DNA of 64,000 bases from an uncultured bacterium (GTDB lineage: Bacteria > Cyanobacteriota > Vampirovibrionia > Gastranaerophilales > Gastranaerophilaceae), in contig CASFGO010000027.1 of assembly GCA_949294335.1 (NCBI GenBank), positions 62,001-126,000 on the forward strand. The letters run 5' to 3'. The notes under the pieces were generated by a model. The model was not told the DNA's origin, ran no database searches, and saw only the letters and a list, made by a program, of their open reading frames with translations. A program made the translations under genes and the position numbers. This document shows, piece by piece, positions 9,508 to 19,216 of this stretch (its first letter is position 1; each line of letters begins with the position of its first letter).

Positions 9508-11023
9508 TTTATTGAAATGTAAATCTCCTGATGAATTAATTGATGCAGGAAATAATTCTGAATTAAAGAAAACATTAAATGTATTTGACTTAATTGTAAT
9601 TGGTATCGGTGCTGTTGTTGGGACAGGTATATTTACAATTATTGGAAGTGCAATACAAGATACAGCTGATGGAGCAGGAGCAGGTCCTGCAGTTATTATT
9701 TCAATGGTTTTAGCTGCTATTGCAAGCTTATTCTCAGCACTTTCATATTCAGAAATCGCAGCAATGATGCCAGTTGCAGGAAGTGCTTATACTTATACAT
9801 ATGCAACCATGGGAGAGTTTATGGCTTGGATGGTTGGCTGGATTTTAATGCTTGAATATGCAATTGGAAATATTACTGTTGCGAGTGCTTGGACGGGGTA
9901 TTTTGTTCAATTTTTAAAAGGGTTTAAGTATATTCTTCCCGCATTTATCGTTAATTCGCCTTTATGGTTAAGAAATGATTATAGAACTATATATGCAATG
10001 TGCGATAAATATTCTTGGAATGCGCATGATAAAATGCCATTTTTACATATTTTTAATTGGGATATTCCGATAGCAATTAATCTACCTGCTATTTTAATTG
10101 TATTATTTTTAACAATTTTATTAATAAAAGGCGTTAAAGAATCAACAAAATTTGCAAGTATAATGGTTGGTGTAAATATGTTTATTATTCTATCCTTTAT
10201 AGTTGTTGGATCTTTCTATGTTAAACCTGAGAATTGGACACCATTTATGCCTAATGGTTTTGATGGCGTGTTTATGGGAGCATTTGTTATCTTCTTTGCT
10301 TATATTGGTTTTGATGCAATTTCAACAGCTGCAGAAGAAACAAAAAATCCTCAGAGAGATTTACCTATTGCAATTATGGGAACATTAGTTCTTTGTACAT
10401 TATTATATGTTATGGTTGCATTAGTATTAACTGGGATTATTCCATTTAATCTAGTGGATACTCAAGCTCCACTAGCACATGCTATGAGAGTTATTGGTAA
10501 GGATTGGTATGCAGGATTAATTTCAGTTGGAGCATTATGTGCATTAACATCTGTTTTATTAATTTACCAATTAGGTACTACAAGAATATTGTTTGCTATG
10601 AGTAGAGATTCATTTATTCCTAAATCACTAGTTGCAATTCATAAAAAATATAAAACACCTCACGTTTTAACTTGGTTATCAGGTTTAGTTGTAATGGTTT
10701 GCGCATTATTTATGGATTTAAATATTTCAGCTGAATTATGTAATTTTGGAACATTTACTTCATTTATCATAATTTGTTTAGCAGTATTAATTTTAAGAAA
10801 AACAGAACCAAATAGAGAAAGACCTTTTAAGGTTCCTTTCTGTCCGTGGTTTCCAATCTTAGGTATTTTAACTTGTGCATTATTAATGTATTGTAAATTC
10901 AGTGCTAAATCAGAATCTTCTTCATATTTCTTGGTATGGCTACTTATAGGTATTGCAATTTATGCAGGATATAGCTATAAAGCAAAACGTCTTGAAGAAG
11001 GGGTAAATAAAATAGAAAAATAA
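9476..11023 (+). CDS. APC-family amino-acid permease (second of a tandem pair)
   Basis: 515 residues, clearly paralogous to the preceding permease: both share IGA(I/V)(I/V)G(S/T)GIF, SEIAAMMPVAGSAYTYTYAT, FFAYIGFDAISTAAEETKNP and TRILFAMSRDSF. Even the cytoplasmic starts match (K-N/C-x-x-D-E-x-x-x-A). The loop before helix 5 differs most, which may reflect a different substrate. The start at 9476 lies inside the end of the first permease with no clear ribosome site, so translation may be coupled. It ends 3 bp from the stop of the opposing isomerase gene. Confidence 0.88.
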   Translation: MLKIKNSLVNNLLKCKSPDELIDAGNNSELKKTLNVFDLIVIGIGAVVGTGIFTIIGSAIQDTADGAGAGPAVIISMVLAAIASLFSALSYSEIAAMMPVAGSAYTYTYATMGEFMAWMVGWILMLEYAIGNITVASAWTGYFVQFLKGFKYILPAFIVNSPLWLRNDYRTIYAMCDKYSWNAHDKMPFLHIFNWDIPIAINLPAILIVLFLTILLIKGVKESTKFASIMVGVNMFIILSFIVVGSFYVKPENWTPFMPNGFDGVFMGAFVIFFAYIGFDAISTAAEETKNPQRDLPIAIMGTLVLCTLLYVMVALVLTGIIPFNLVDTQAPLAHAMRVIGKDWYAGLISVGALCALTSVLLIYQLGTTRILFAMSRDSFIPKSLVAIHKKYKTPHVLTWLSGLVVMVCALFMDLNISAELCNFGTFTSFIIICLAVLILRKTEPNRERPFKVPFCPWFPILGILTCALLMYCKFSAKSESSSYFLVWLLIGIAIYAGYSYKAKRLEEGVNKIEK

Positions 11024-11026
11024 AAT

Positions 11027-11848
11027 TTAGATTGAATAATAATAATCTCTAATTAATTTTGCATCTTCTTCAATATTAGGGCTTTCGCAAACAATAGCCC
11101 CTTTAACATCAAAATCTTTGAATGCTTTTAGTAAGTCTTTATAGTTGAAGTCAGATTCTTCAAAGTTAAGGTGTTGTTTTTCACCTTTTGATGTATATTC
11201 AATACCAGCCATATGTGCATGGAAGTTTTCTAAAGGTTTTTTATCTTCTAATTCTTTACCAATTTTTTCAAAAATTTGAGCAAATTCATTATAAGTATTA
11301 GATATTCCATTGTATCTAGCGTGTAGATGAGAAAAATCAACACAAGGAAGAACATATTCAAATTCTTTTGATAGGTTTATAATCTCTTCTAAATCACCCC
11401 ATTGAGTTGCTTTACCTGTTGTTTCTGGACGTATCCATACTTTTACATCATTTTTTTGCAAAATATCTTGGATTAGACCTGTTTGAGTTTTAATTGTTTG
11501 ATAAACTTTATCTTTATCCATACCTAAATAGAATCCTGCATGATATGTAATAGAAAAAGCTCCAATTTCTTGAGCAATAGTAGCCGTTTCAACAATTCGA
11601 TTAATACTTGCTTCAATTTTTTCCTCTTCACGAGCATTTAAATTAATGTAAAAAGGAGCATGAATTGTTTTTACCATTGGACTATTTTTAACAATTTCTT
11701 TACTTGCATCACTTATTCTAACTCCACGGACAAATTCTAATTCCAACCCATGTAAGTCTAAATCTTCAAGAACCTCAAAAGCTCGGCCATAACCTTTATT
11801 ACCTGTTCTTATAGGCATGCCTGCTGTTAAAAAATTAAGCTTATCCAT
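11027..11848 (-). CDS. TIM-barrel sugar-phosphate isomerase/epimerase-like (AP endonuclease family 2 fold)
   Basis: 273 residues. The alternating pattern and motifs such as GLELEFVRGVRI, IHAPFYINL, ITYHAGFYLG, VWIRPETTGK, CVDFSHLHARY and NFHAHMAGIEYT are those of the xylose-isomerase-like TIM barrel, related to endonuclease IV. Conserved His, Glu and Asp at strand ends would bind metal. It may be a sugar isomerase or a DNA-repair endonuclease IV relative; the HxHMAGIEYTxKGEKQH segment resembles proteins annotated as endonuclease IV-like in archaea. Its ATG overlaps the stop of the formyltransferase gene (TAATG), so the two are translationally coupled. Confidence 0.7.
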   Translation of the reverse strand: MDKLNFLTAGMPIRTGNKGYGRAFEVLEDLDLHGLELEFVRGVRISDASKEIVKNSPMVKTIHAPFYINLNAREEEKIEASINRIVETATIAQEIGAFSITYHAGFYLGMDKDKVYQTIKTQTGLIQDILQKNDVKVWIRPETTGKATQWGDLEEIINLSKEFEYVLPCVDFSHLHARYNGISNTYNEFAQIFEKIGKELEDKKPLENFHAHMAGIEYTSKGEKQHLNFEESDFNYKDLLKAFKDFDVKGAIVCESPNIEEDAKLIRDYYYSI

Positions 11849-12780
11849 TAATAAAATCTTTCTCCTTTTCTAGGTTGTACAAATTGAATGAAATCCTTTG
11901 AATCTCCAATAAACTCACTACCAAATTGTATAATTGTCAAACTAACACAATCTCTAGCAGTTTTTATTATAACTTTATCATCCTTAATATCAACAATAGT
12001 TCCACTTGGGATTTCACTTGAGTAATGTTTCTTGATTACTTCAGCTTTCATAACTTTAACAAGAGTCTTTCTAAAAAAAGTAGAAGCTAAAATAAAAGGA
12101 TTCAAAGCTCGTACAAGTCTTTCAATTTCATATGCCGGTTTATTATAATCAATTAAGGTTTCCTTATCTTCTAAATTTTTAGCAACAGGGAAATCCCCAT
12201 CTATTTGAGGAATAGATAGTAATACTCTTTTTTCATATTCTTCTAGCGCAGAGAGTAATAATTTAATACAAATATCATTTGTTTTGTTAAATAAAGTCCC
12301 CATAGTCTCATCTTTTTCTACAGGACATTTATATTGCAAAATAATATTTCCCTTATCAAACTCTTCACTCATATAATGAAGTGTAACCCCTGTTTCTTGT
12401 TCATTATTAATTATGACTCTTGAATAAGGATTAGCTCCTCTATATGCAGGCAATAATGATGGATGTAAGTTAATAAAACCATCTTTTGTTGTTTCCAAAA
12501 GTTCTTTTGGAATTTTATAATTAAAAGAACAGACAACAGCCATATCTACTTGTAAATCTTTGATTGTTTGAATTAATTCTTTTGATTTTAGATCAGAATA
12601 ATCAATATAATTATAACCTTTATTCTTAACAAATTGTTTAAAATGTTGAAACATGTGATGTTCAGGCTTAGGTCCCATAACTCCTACAATATTTATTCCT
12701 TCTTGATAACAAGCCTCTAAACAAACAAAAGCCATATCGGGAATTCCAATAAACAAAATCCTTTTATTATACTTTTTCAT
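11848..12780 (-). CDS. Formyltransferase of the Fmt/ArnA-like superfamily
   Basis: 310 residues. The N-terminal 200 residues form a 10-formyltetrahydrofolate-dependent transferase domain with the hallmark INLHPSLLPAYRGANPY (catalytic Asn-His region) and GVTLHYMSEEFDKGNIILQ with the catalytic Asp. The C-terminal ~100 residues resemble the Fmt OB-fold. It lacks the usual start of methionyl-tRNA formyltransferase (FxGTPxFA, then QPDRPxGRG) and has IGIPDMAF and MGPKPEHHMFQHF instead. It may therefore act on a nucleotide sugar or be a divergent Fmt. It overlaps the C_GCAxxG gene upstream by 14 bp and the isomerase downstream by 1 bp. Confidence 0.72.
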   Translation of the reverse strand: MKKYNKRILFIGIPDMAFVCLEACYQEGINIVGVMGPKPEHHMFQHFKQFVKNKGYNYIDYSDLKSKELIQTIKDLQVDMAVVCSFNYKIPKELLETTKDGFINLHPSLLPAYRGANPYSRVIINNEQETGVTLHYMSEEFDKGNIILQYKCPVEKDETMGTLFNKTNDICIKLLLSALEEYEKRVLLSIPQIDGDFPVAKNLEDKETLIDYNKPAYEIERLVRALNPFILASTFFRKTLVKVMKAEVIKKHYSSEIPSGTIVDIKDDKVIIKTARDCVSLTIIQFGSEFIGDSKDFIQFVQPRKGERFY

Positions 12781-13165
12781 ATGCGACTAATTCTTTCATT
12801 AACTCAGAACAATATATTACCATTTCTTTACAGTGCTCTCTTCTTTCTGGAGATTTAAATTCATATCCTTTTGACAATACTCTACAACATGTTGCAGGGA
12901 ATTTTTGTTTAAATTTATTTATAAATTCTGCAGCTAATTGTTTAGCTTTCATTTCATTCCCGTATTTATTATTTTTGCCATACATTGTACTTATAACCAT
13001 CATTGCACCAGATATTGTTCCGCATAAACATCCAGAACTTAACCCTGCACAAAAGGCAGTTGCTACTGGTAATAAAGATTTATCACATATTCCTAAATCA
13101 ATACCTTCCATTACAAGGCTCTCAGAACAAGAATAGCCATTTTCAAAATGTTTTATTGCTTCCAT
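12767..13165 (-). CDS. C_GCAxxG_C_C family cysteine-rich protein
   Basis: 132 residues. It carries the family pattern in order: GYSCSESLVMEG near residue 10, CAGLSSGCLCGTISGAMMVIS (residues 38-59), then FKQKFPATCCRVLSKG and a late HCKEMVIYCSELM. The spaced cysteines suggest a metal or redox site; the family's function is not established. It is the first gene of a three-gene operon with the formyltransferase and the isomerase and is divergent from the solute-binding protein gene. Confidence 0.8.
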   Translation of the reverse strand: MEAIKHFENGYSCSESLVMEGIDLGICDKSLLPVATAFCAGLSSGCLCGTISGAMMVISTMYGKNNKYGNEMKAKQLAAEFINKFKQKFPATCCRVLSKGYEFKSPERREHCKEMVIYCSELMKELVAYEKV

Positions 13166-13260
13166 ATAAATTACCTCGCTAATTAATTATAGGATATCAC
13201 AATTATAACCATTTTTATAATGTATTTACAAATGCGCATATTCATTATTTAATAAACGAT

Positions 13261-14055
13261 ATGAAAGAAAAATTTTGGATAATAGTAATATCTATAGTTC
13301 TAGTTATTGTTTATGCTGTAGATTATAAACTTGATAAAGCAAACTATAAAGAAGAAGATTTAATAAAAACGATTAAATCAAGAGGTTATCTAATTGTCGG
13401 AGTTAAAACTGATACTAGGCCATTTGGCTATTTAGAAAATGGTAAAAATGTTGGTTTTGATATAGATATTGCCAAATATATAGCAAAAGATATATTACAT
13501 AATCCAAATAAAATTAAATTTGTACAAGTTACTCCATCTAACAGACTTTATTTACTAAATGTTCAAGATGTGGACATGGTAATAGCTACTATGACCATAA
13601 CACCAGAAAGAAGGAATATTATATCTTTTTCAAAACCATATTTTGTTGCAGGACAAGCAGTTCTTGTATCTTCTAGAAGTAATATAAAATCTCTTGCAGA
13701 TTTAGACAATAAAAATGTTGGTGTTCTATACGGTTCTACAGCAGAAAAAAATATTCGATTAATAATCCCATCTGTAAATATTATAGGATACAAAACCTAC
13801 CATGATGCATATAGTGCACTAAAAGCAGGGAAAATTGTAGCAATTACATCAGATGATACAATTCTTCGCCATTATGCACTCTCAGATTCTTCTGTTAAGC
13901 TTCTACCTAAGCGATATACAAGAGAGTTATATGCCATTGGTATAAGAAAAAATCAAGAATCAAAAGGTTTATTAAAAGTAGTTAACATGAATATTACTAA
14001 TATGGTAAATGATGGAACATTAACTAAACTAAAAAGAAAATGGAAACTTAATTAA
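13261..14055 (+). CDS. Periplasmic amino-acid-binding protein (SBP family 3)
   Basis: 264 residues. An N-terminal hydrophobic segment (residues 5-20, FWIIVISIVLVIVYAV) could be a membrane anchor or uncleaved signal. The rest follows family 3 solute-binding proteins: GYLIVGVKTDTRPFGYLENGKNVGFDIDI, then DMVIATMTITPERRNIISFSKPYF and NVGVLYGSTAE. Such proteins bind polar amino acids such as glutamine and feed an ABC importer. No permease or ATPase gene is adjacent. There is no obvious ribosome site within 15 bases of the ATG, so the start is the least certain part. The AsmA-like gene follows after 67 bp. Confidence 0.85.
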   Translation: MKEKFWIIVISIVLVIVYAVDYKLDKANYKEEDLIKTIKSRGYLIVGVKTDTRPFGYLENGKNVGFDIDIAKYIAKDILHNPNKIKFVQVTPSNRLYLLNVQDVDMVIATMTITPERRNIISFSKPYFVAGQAVLVSSRSNIKSLADLDNKNVGVLYGSTAEKNIRLIIPSVNIIGYKTYHDAYSALKAGKIVAITSDDTILRHYALSDSSVKLLPKRYTRELYAIGIRKNQESKGLLKVVNMNITNMVNDGTLTKLKRKWKLN

Positions 14056-14122
14056 AACTATATTGTTTATTTTATATTTTAATAATACAATTATAAAAAG
14101 AGAGTATTATAGGTTTTAGGAT

Positions 14123-17100
14123 ATGAAGAATATAATAGTTGGTTTTATATTTATAATTATTTTGGGAATAATATTATGTTTTATACCATTCAATGCAAAT
14201 AAATTTATTCCAATTTTACAAAATCAAATTAAAGATAAATACGGTTTTAATGTAACCACTGATAAACTCATTATAAAATTTGGCCCTTCAATTATATTAA
14301 AATCACCAAAGCTTAATATTTCATATGATAATAACAAGTTTTCCGAAGTGTATGGAATTAAAATTAAACTTGCATTATTACCAATTCTAAAAAATGAATT
14401 TAAGGTTAAGGAAATTCGAATAGATAATCTTCTCACAGATCTAGCAATCGACACAAATAACAACTTTATTATCTCAAAATATATAAAAACACCAAACTCA
14501 AATAATTTAATTGATAAATTACGAATTAAAAAATATAACTTTGAAATTATAAACCCACTTAATGAAAAATATTCTTTCATTGGTTCTGAATTATTAATAT
14601 CAGATGTTGAACTTAATAAAAAATTTAAATTAGCAACAACTGGGAAATTATTAATTAATAATACAAATCACATAAATTATGATTTAAGTTTATCATACAA
14701 AGGAGATAACCTTAATAGTAGTAAAATCAATATAATTGATTTCATTGAACAAATAAAAAATCGACAAGCAACTGCTAGCATAGTTTCAAATTTAAAAATA
14801 GAACGAAAAAATAATATTTATAATACTGATGGGACATTAAGTATTGATAAATTAACATTTGTCTTAAATGGTAAAAAACTTCCATATAGCTACGCTAACT
14901 TTACAATGTTAGGGAATAAAACAACAATATCGTCAATATTATATACAAACCCTAATGATAAAATTTCTATAAATGGCTACTTTACTAATAATGAAAACCC
15001 AACTTTTAATATCGGGGTAAAATCTAATGAAATTGATTTAAAAGACTTATTATATTTTGCTCGATTATTCTCAGATATATCAAATCTAAATCAAATTAAA
15101 GATATTGATGGAACATTATTTGCAGACTTTATATTAAAAGGATCTTTAAAGAAAATAAAATCAAATGGCATATTTAAAATTAACAATGCCAATATAATTA
15201 CAGAAACAGGAACTGTAAAAAATTTCAATGCGGACATCGACTTTTCAGACAATCATATTTTAATTAAATCTGCGAAAGCTCTTATTAATAATGCACCTGT
15301 TATAATTACAGGAGATATTATTTCAAACAAACTAAATATAAATTTAATTGTTGATAAATTTAAACTTAATAAAATTAATTATAAAAATATAAACATAAAT
15401 AGTGGAATTATATCTATTTGGGCAAACATTTCTGGTTCTTATAAAAATATTGTACCTAAATTAGAAGTAAATCTGTCTTATCTTGATGGAAACTATTTCA
15501 AAAACAGATTTAGAATTAATCAATTATGTTATAAATCCCAAAATAAAAATGCAGGAAATATAAACATTTCGTATATTGTAATTAATATTCCAAAGATAAA
15601 AACAATTACAATTCCATATTTAAAAGCTAGTATCATAGACTCTGATATTAATATTGACTCTTTCAATCTATTATCTGATAAAACAAAAATTACTCTATTA
15701 GGAAAAATCTTAAACTACAACAATGATAAACTAACATTTTCATTTAATGGTAACGGTTTTATTAATCCTAAAGGACTATTTAATATTTATCAGTTAGACA
15801 ATATCTACCCTACTTTTATCGAACTGAATGGAGATAAAAACATCCAAAATATTAATATGCAAACTTTACAACAAAAAACAACTTCTAAGATTGCACTTGC
15901 AATTCCTGTTATTATGAATTTATCTGCAAAAATTGATAAAAATGAATTAAAAATTATCGATGGTAGTGTAAACTCATTTAATGGAACATTCTCGCAAAAT
16001 TTTAAAAAAAACCTAACTTCAACTACAAAATATTGTTTATTAACTGGCGGAATAACTAATATTTTCTATCCAGAATTAAGAAATGTAAAAATTAATTTCT
16101 TAAAAACTTGTCCTATTAATATTGAACACTATTTAGCTAAAATTAATGGAAACTTAGTTATAAATGGAAAAATAAATAAACCAGAAATTATTGGAAACAT
16201 AAAATTTCCAATAATTTCTGATAAATATGGATGCTTTACAGCAAAAAACATTAATATAGGTATTACTAAAAATATAATAAATTTTGACTGTACTAATGTA
16301 AAAATGTTCGATAGCTTATTTAGCTTTGTTGGGAGTGCAGATACTAATTTTTCGGATAATCTGAAAATTAAAACAATTAATATAAAATCTAAGGAACTTA
16401 ATTTAGAAAATTTACTACTTGCTTCTTTAATGACTAAAAATCATAATCTTAATGTAATAATTGATAATGGAACAATGTTTTCAGAAAAAGTAATAATTCC
16501 ATCAACTGTTGATAATTTAATATTAACAGATATGAATTCATCTTTTAAATTAAAAAATAATAAAGTTAATATAACAACACTAACTGGTAATTTATATAAT
16601 GGTAAAATAGCAGGTAATTCTGATATTGATTTAGTACATGGGACCTACAATGCATTTATTCAAGGTCGAGGGATTAGTGTTGGCCCTGTAATGAAATCAA
16701 TGACAAATTTAAAAGAAACTATTGCAGGCAAACTTGATTTTGATATGAATTTAAATAGTTCTACTAGTTCTAAATTGATTAAAAATGGAGATATTAAATT
16801 TATTATAAAAGATGGAGAAATGAGCACATTAGGTAAAATAGAACATTTATTATATGCTCAAAATATTATAGCAGACAGTATGGCTAAAACATCTCTAGCT
16901 GTCGTATCAAGAGCTATTTCTGCCAAAGATACAGGGTTATTTAAATATCTAAATGGAATTTTATCTATTAATAACGATATTATAACTATCAAATCAATTA
17001 AAATGGCAGGACCTAATATGAGTATGTATATCACAGGACATTATGGATTAATGTCAAATATTGCTAATATAACAGTTTTAGGACGTTTATCTAATAGTTT

Positions 17101-17392
17101 AGTATCATCACTTGGAGCTTTTGGCACATTTACAATGGATAAATTTAGAATTGCTTTACAAGGTGAAAATGATGAAGAATATAAAATATTACAAAATGGG
17201 GTAGAAAATATTCCCGAACTACCTCAAAAAAATACTAAAGAATTTAAAGCAATAATATCAGGCCCTATTGAAAGTAAATCATCTGTTAGATCTTTTATGT
17301 GGATTTCAGAATCAGAAAAAGAATATAGAACTAAAGAAGTTCCTCAATCAAATGTTGGAATTCCTAGTTTTATCGAGAATTTGCCATATTAA
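14123..17392 (+). CDS. Large AsmA/YhdP-like envelope protein
   Basis: 1089 residues: one N-terminal membrane helix (residues 3-22), then a long beta-rich body of repeated short strands typical of AsmA-like proteins. Near the C-terminus are GKLDFDMNLNSS, NGDIKFIIKDGEMSTLGKIEHLL and ITGHYGLMSNIANITVLGRLS, which match the conserved end of the AsmA/YhdP group (DUF3971/AsmA-like 2 type). AsmA-like proteins are thought to form hydrophobic grooves bridging the inner and outer membranes for phospholipid transport. It is very rich in Lys, Asn and Ile, in line with its AT content. Its 3' end overlaps the opposing gene by 23 bp. Confidence 0.78.
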   Translation: MKNIIVGFIFIIILGIILCFIPFNANKFIPILQNQIKDKYGFNVTTDKLIIKFGPSIILKSPKLNISYDNNKFSEVYGIKIKLALLPILKNEFKVKEIRIDNLLTDLAIDTNNNFIISKYIKTPNSNNLIDKLRIKKYNFEIINPLNEKYSFIGSELLISDVELNKKFKLATTGKLLINNTNHINYDLSLSYKGDNLNSSKINIIDFIEQIKNRQATASIVSNLKIERKNNIYNTDGTLSIDKLTFVLNGKKLPYSYANFTMLGNKTTISSILYTNPNDKISINGYFTNNENPTFNIGVKSNEIDLKDLLYFARLFSDISNLNQIKDIDGTLFADFILKGSLKKIKSNGIFKINNANIITETGTVKNFNADIDFSDNHILIKSAKALINNAPVIITGDIISNKLNINLIVDKFKLNKINYKNININSGIISIWANISGSYKNIVPKLEVNLSYLDGNYFKNRFRINQLCYKSQNKNAGNINISYIVINIPKIKTITIPYLKASIIDSDINIDSFNLLSDKTKITLLGKILNYNNDKLTFSFNGNGFINPKGLFNIYQLDNIYPTFIELNGDKNIQNINMQTLQQKTTSKIALAIPVIMNLSAKIDKNELKIIDGSVNSFNGTFSQNFKKNLTSTTKYCLLTGGITNIFYPELRNVKINFLKTCPINIEHYLAKINGNLVINGKINKPEIIGNIKFPIISDKYGCFTAKNINIGITKNIINFDCTNVKMFDSLFSFVGSADTNFSDNLKIKTINIKSKELNLENLLLASLMTKNHNLNVIIDNGTMFSEKVIIPSTVDNLILTDMNSSFKLKNNKVNITTLTGNLYNGKIAGNSDIDLVHGTYNAFIQGRGISVGPVMKSMTNLKETIAGKLDFDMNLNSSTSSKLIKNGDIKFIIKDGEMSTLGKIEHLLYAQNIIADSMAKTSLAVVSRAISAKDTGLFKYLNGILSINNDIITIKSIKMAGPNMSMYITGHYGLMSNIANITVLGRLSNSLVSSLGAFGTFTMDKFRIALQGENDEEYKILQNGVENIPELPQKNTKEFKAIISGPIESKSSVRSFMWISESEKEYRTKEVPQSNVGIPSFIENLPY

Positions 17393-18518
17393 AAAAATCT
17401 AACAAAGAACTAATAGTATCATAAAATTTATTCGCCGGGGTATTTTTTCTTATTTTTCCAATATCTTCACCCATTGGTTTAATTTTTTGTTCTTGTGCTA
17501 ATTTATCAAGAGCTTCTTGCGGACTCTGCGAGCTAATTATATTATCTTTAAATTTTTCAAGATTATAACTTAATTCTTCATTTGGTTGTAAATCTGCAGT
17601 AATAGTATCAATAACATTTAAAAAATCTTTTTTATAATTTATTTTAACAACATCATCTTTTTGGGTAAAAACATTAAATGTTGAAATTTTATCTTCCCAA
17701 GAATTATTATATTTTGCTAATAAATTTACACTATCAATTAAAAATTCTGATTTTCCATAAGGTGATGTTTGATGATTTTTATAAACTTTAAATCCAACAA
17801 CATTTGCCATATTTTGCCAAGCTTGTTTTAGGTTTATATCAGCAGTAATAATTTTATTTATGTCCTTTGAGTTTAATAAATACTGTTTATAATTCATATC
17901 TGAATTACGTTTTTCTATATCAATATCTACATATTCATTAGGAAGAGATGCCTCTTTTGCATACAATTTATCTAACCTTGTATAACCTAATTCTTCAATA
18001 TAATTATTCGTAACATTTCTTACATTATCAGAAGTTTCAATAATTTTTAACCCTTTTGTATTTTTTAAACAATCAATTTTATTAGGATTAACTATCTTCA
18101 ACTTCCCTCGCGGGACTCGATTTGAATACCTTACTATTACAGTTCCCTCTGGTAAATTAACCCTATCTTTAATATAAAAATCTTGTGGTTGACCACCTAT
18201 AATATTTTTTTTAGGATTATTTAACAAAACACCATCTAAAGGAGCAATTATACCAACAGGCTTTGAATCCCAAGATAAACCAATACTATTGGGAGGAACC
18301 GTTTGATTAACTGCAAAATGAACTGTATTTCGAACTTTTCTTAAACCTTTTTTATCAATACTTGCATTTTTAGTTGATAATATAACCCCATCAACAGGAA
18401 GATAATCACTCATATGAACTAATACGGACTTATTAGGAGATAAATCAGATAATTTATTCATTTTTTTATCAGTGTATCCTTTGAAATTTATTGATATATT
18501 AATAAAAGGTGATATCAT
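17370..18518 (-). CDS. Hypothetical protein with N-terminal NFKG tag
   Basis: 382 residues, family not recognised. It begins MISPFINISINFKGYTDKK. Phe-Lys-Gly near residues 12-14 recurs at the N-termini of other unrelated hypothetical proteins in this window. Residues 25-150 are beta-rich with many Val/Pro/Gly turns (VLVHMSDYLPVDGVIL, PEGTVIVRYSNRVPRGKL), suggestive of a beta-clip or SAF-like domain. The C-terminal half is helical and polar. There is no signal peptide or membrane helix. It may be an exported or surface protein. It is convergent with, and overlaps, the AsmA-like gene. Confidence 0.6.
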   Translation of the reverse strand: MISPFINISINFKGYTDKKMNKLSDLSPNKSVLVHMSDYLPVDGVILSTKNASIDKKGLRKVRNTVHFAVNQTVPPNSIGLSWDSKPVGIIAPLDGVLLNNPKKNIIGGQPQDFYIKDRVNLPEGTVIVRYSNRVPRGKLKIVNPNKIDCLKNTKGLKIIETSDNVRNVTNNYIEELGYTRLDKLYAKEASLPNEYVDIDIEKRNSDMNYKQYLLNSKDINKIITADINLKQAWQNMANVVGFKVYKNHQTSPYGKSEFLIDSVNLLAKYNNSWEDKISTFNVFTQKDDVVKINYKKDFLNVIDTITADLQPNEELSYNLEKFKDNIISSQSPQEALDKLAQEQKIKPMGEDIGKIRKNTPANKFYDTISSLLDFFNMANSR

Positions 18519-18583
18519 AGTATAATTAATATCACCTTTTATACAATTAGACCAATAATTATAGAAAGTTTACAAAAAATACC

Positions 18584-19216
18584 TTATCTTAAATCAAGAA
18601 TATCTTGGGCTTGCTTATAGGATAAAGGCTTTGGACCTCCTAAAATATATGTATTTAAAACAACTTGAGCATATTGTTCTGCTAATTCAAGCTTTAAATA
18701 TGCATCTTTTAATGATCGACTACCAATTATAACTCCATGATTCGCCATTAATATACAATCATAATCTTTAAAATACTTAGCTGTATTAACAACTAAATCT
18801 TGAGAAGATGGTAATCCATATTCTGCTAAAGGTATACCTTTAAAATAATATATATTTTCTGCCATAACAGGAGCTAGTAAATCCTTACCCGCAGAAGCAA
18901 ATGTACTCAAATAAGGAGAATGCACATGAATTATAAAATTAATATCATCACGCATTTGATAATATTCAATATGTAATTTTTTTTCACTTGAAGGTCGTTT
19001 ATTAGGTGTTAATGAGTTTCCATTAAAGTCCATTAATACAAAATCAGATTCTTTTAAATGAGCATTAGCAGAACCTGCTACAGTTATAAGAATTTTATCG
19101 CCGACTCTGGCAGATATATTTCCAGAATAACCAGGGGTGTAATCTTTTTCACCCATCACTTTCCCAATTTTAATAATCTGTTGTGTTAATTCTTCTATGT
19201 TAATATTAGATGTCAT
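18584..19216 (-). CDS. Class II aldolase/adducin family protein
   Basis: 210 residues. Zinc ligands are visible as the HVHSP pair and the later NHGVIIGSR His, together with the phosphate-binding GYSGNISAR segment near residue 25 and PSSEKKLHIEYY. The family includes L-fuculose-, L-rhamnulose- and ribulose-phosphate aldolases and epimerases, and also methylthioribulose-phosphate dehydratase. The exact substrate cannot be set from sequence. It overlaps the 3' end of the LptD-like gene by 11 bp, as the last gene of an envelope operon, so a sugar-precursor role for surface glycans is possible (inference). Confidence 0.85.
   Translation of the reverse strand: MTSNINIEELTQQIIKIGKVMGEKDYTPGYSGNISARVGDKILITVAGSANAHLKESDFVLMDFNGNSLTPNKRPSSEKKLHIEYYQMRDDINFIIHVHSPYLSTFASAGKDLLAPVMAENIYYFKGIPLAEYGLPSSQDLVVNTAKYFKDYDCILMANHGVIIGSRSLKDAYLKLELAEQYAQVVLNTYILGGPKPLSYKQAQDILDLR

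Noticed and set aside
14224-14580. Minus-strand 118-codon frame inside the AsmA-like gene
   Set aside because: It lies fully antisense to a longer gene with recognisable domain features; AT-rich sequence readily gives such shadows. Similar antisense frames at 4382-5044, 58360-58869 and elsewhere were rejected for the same reason.
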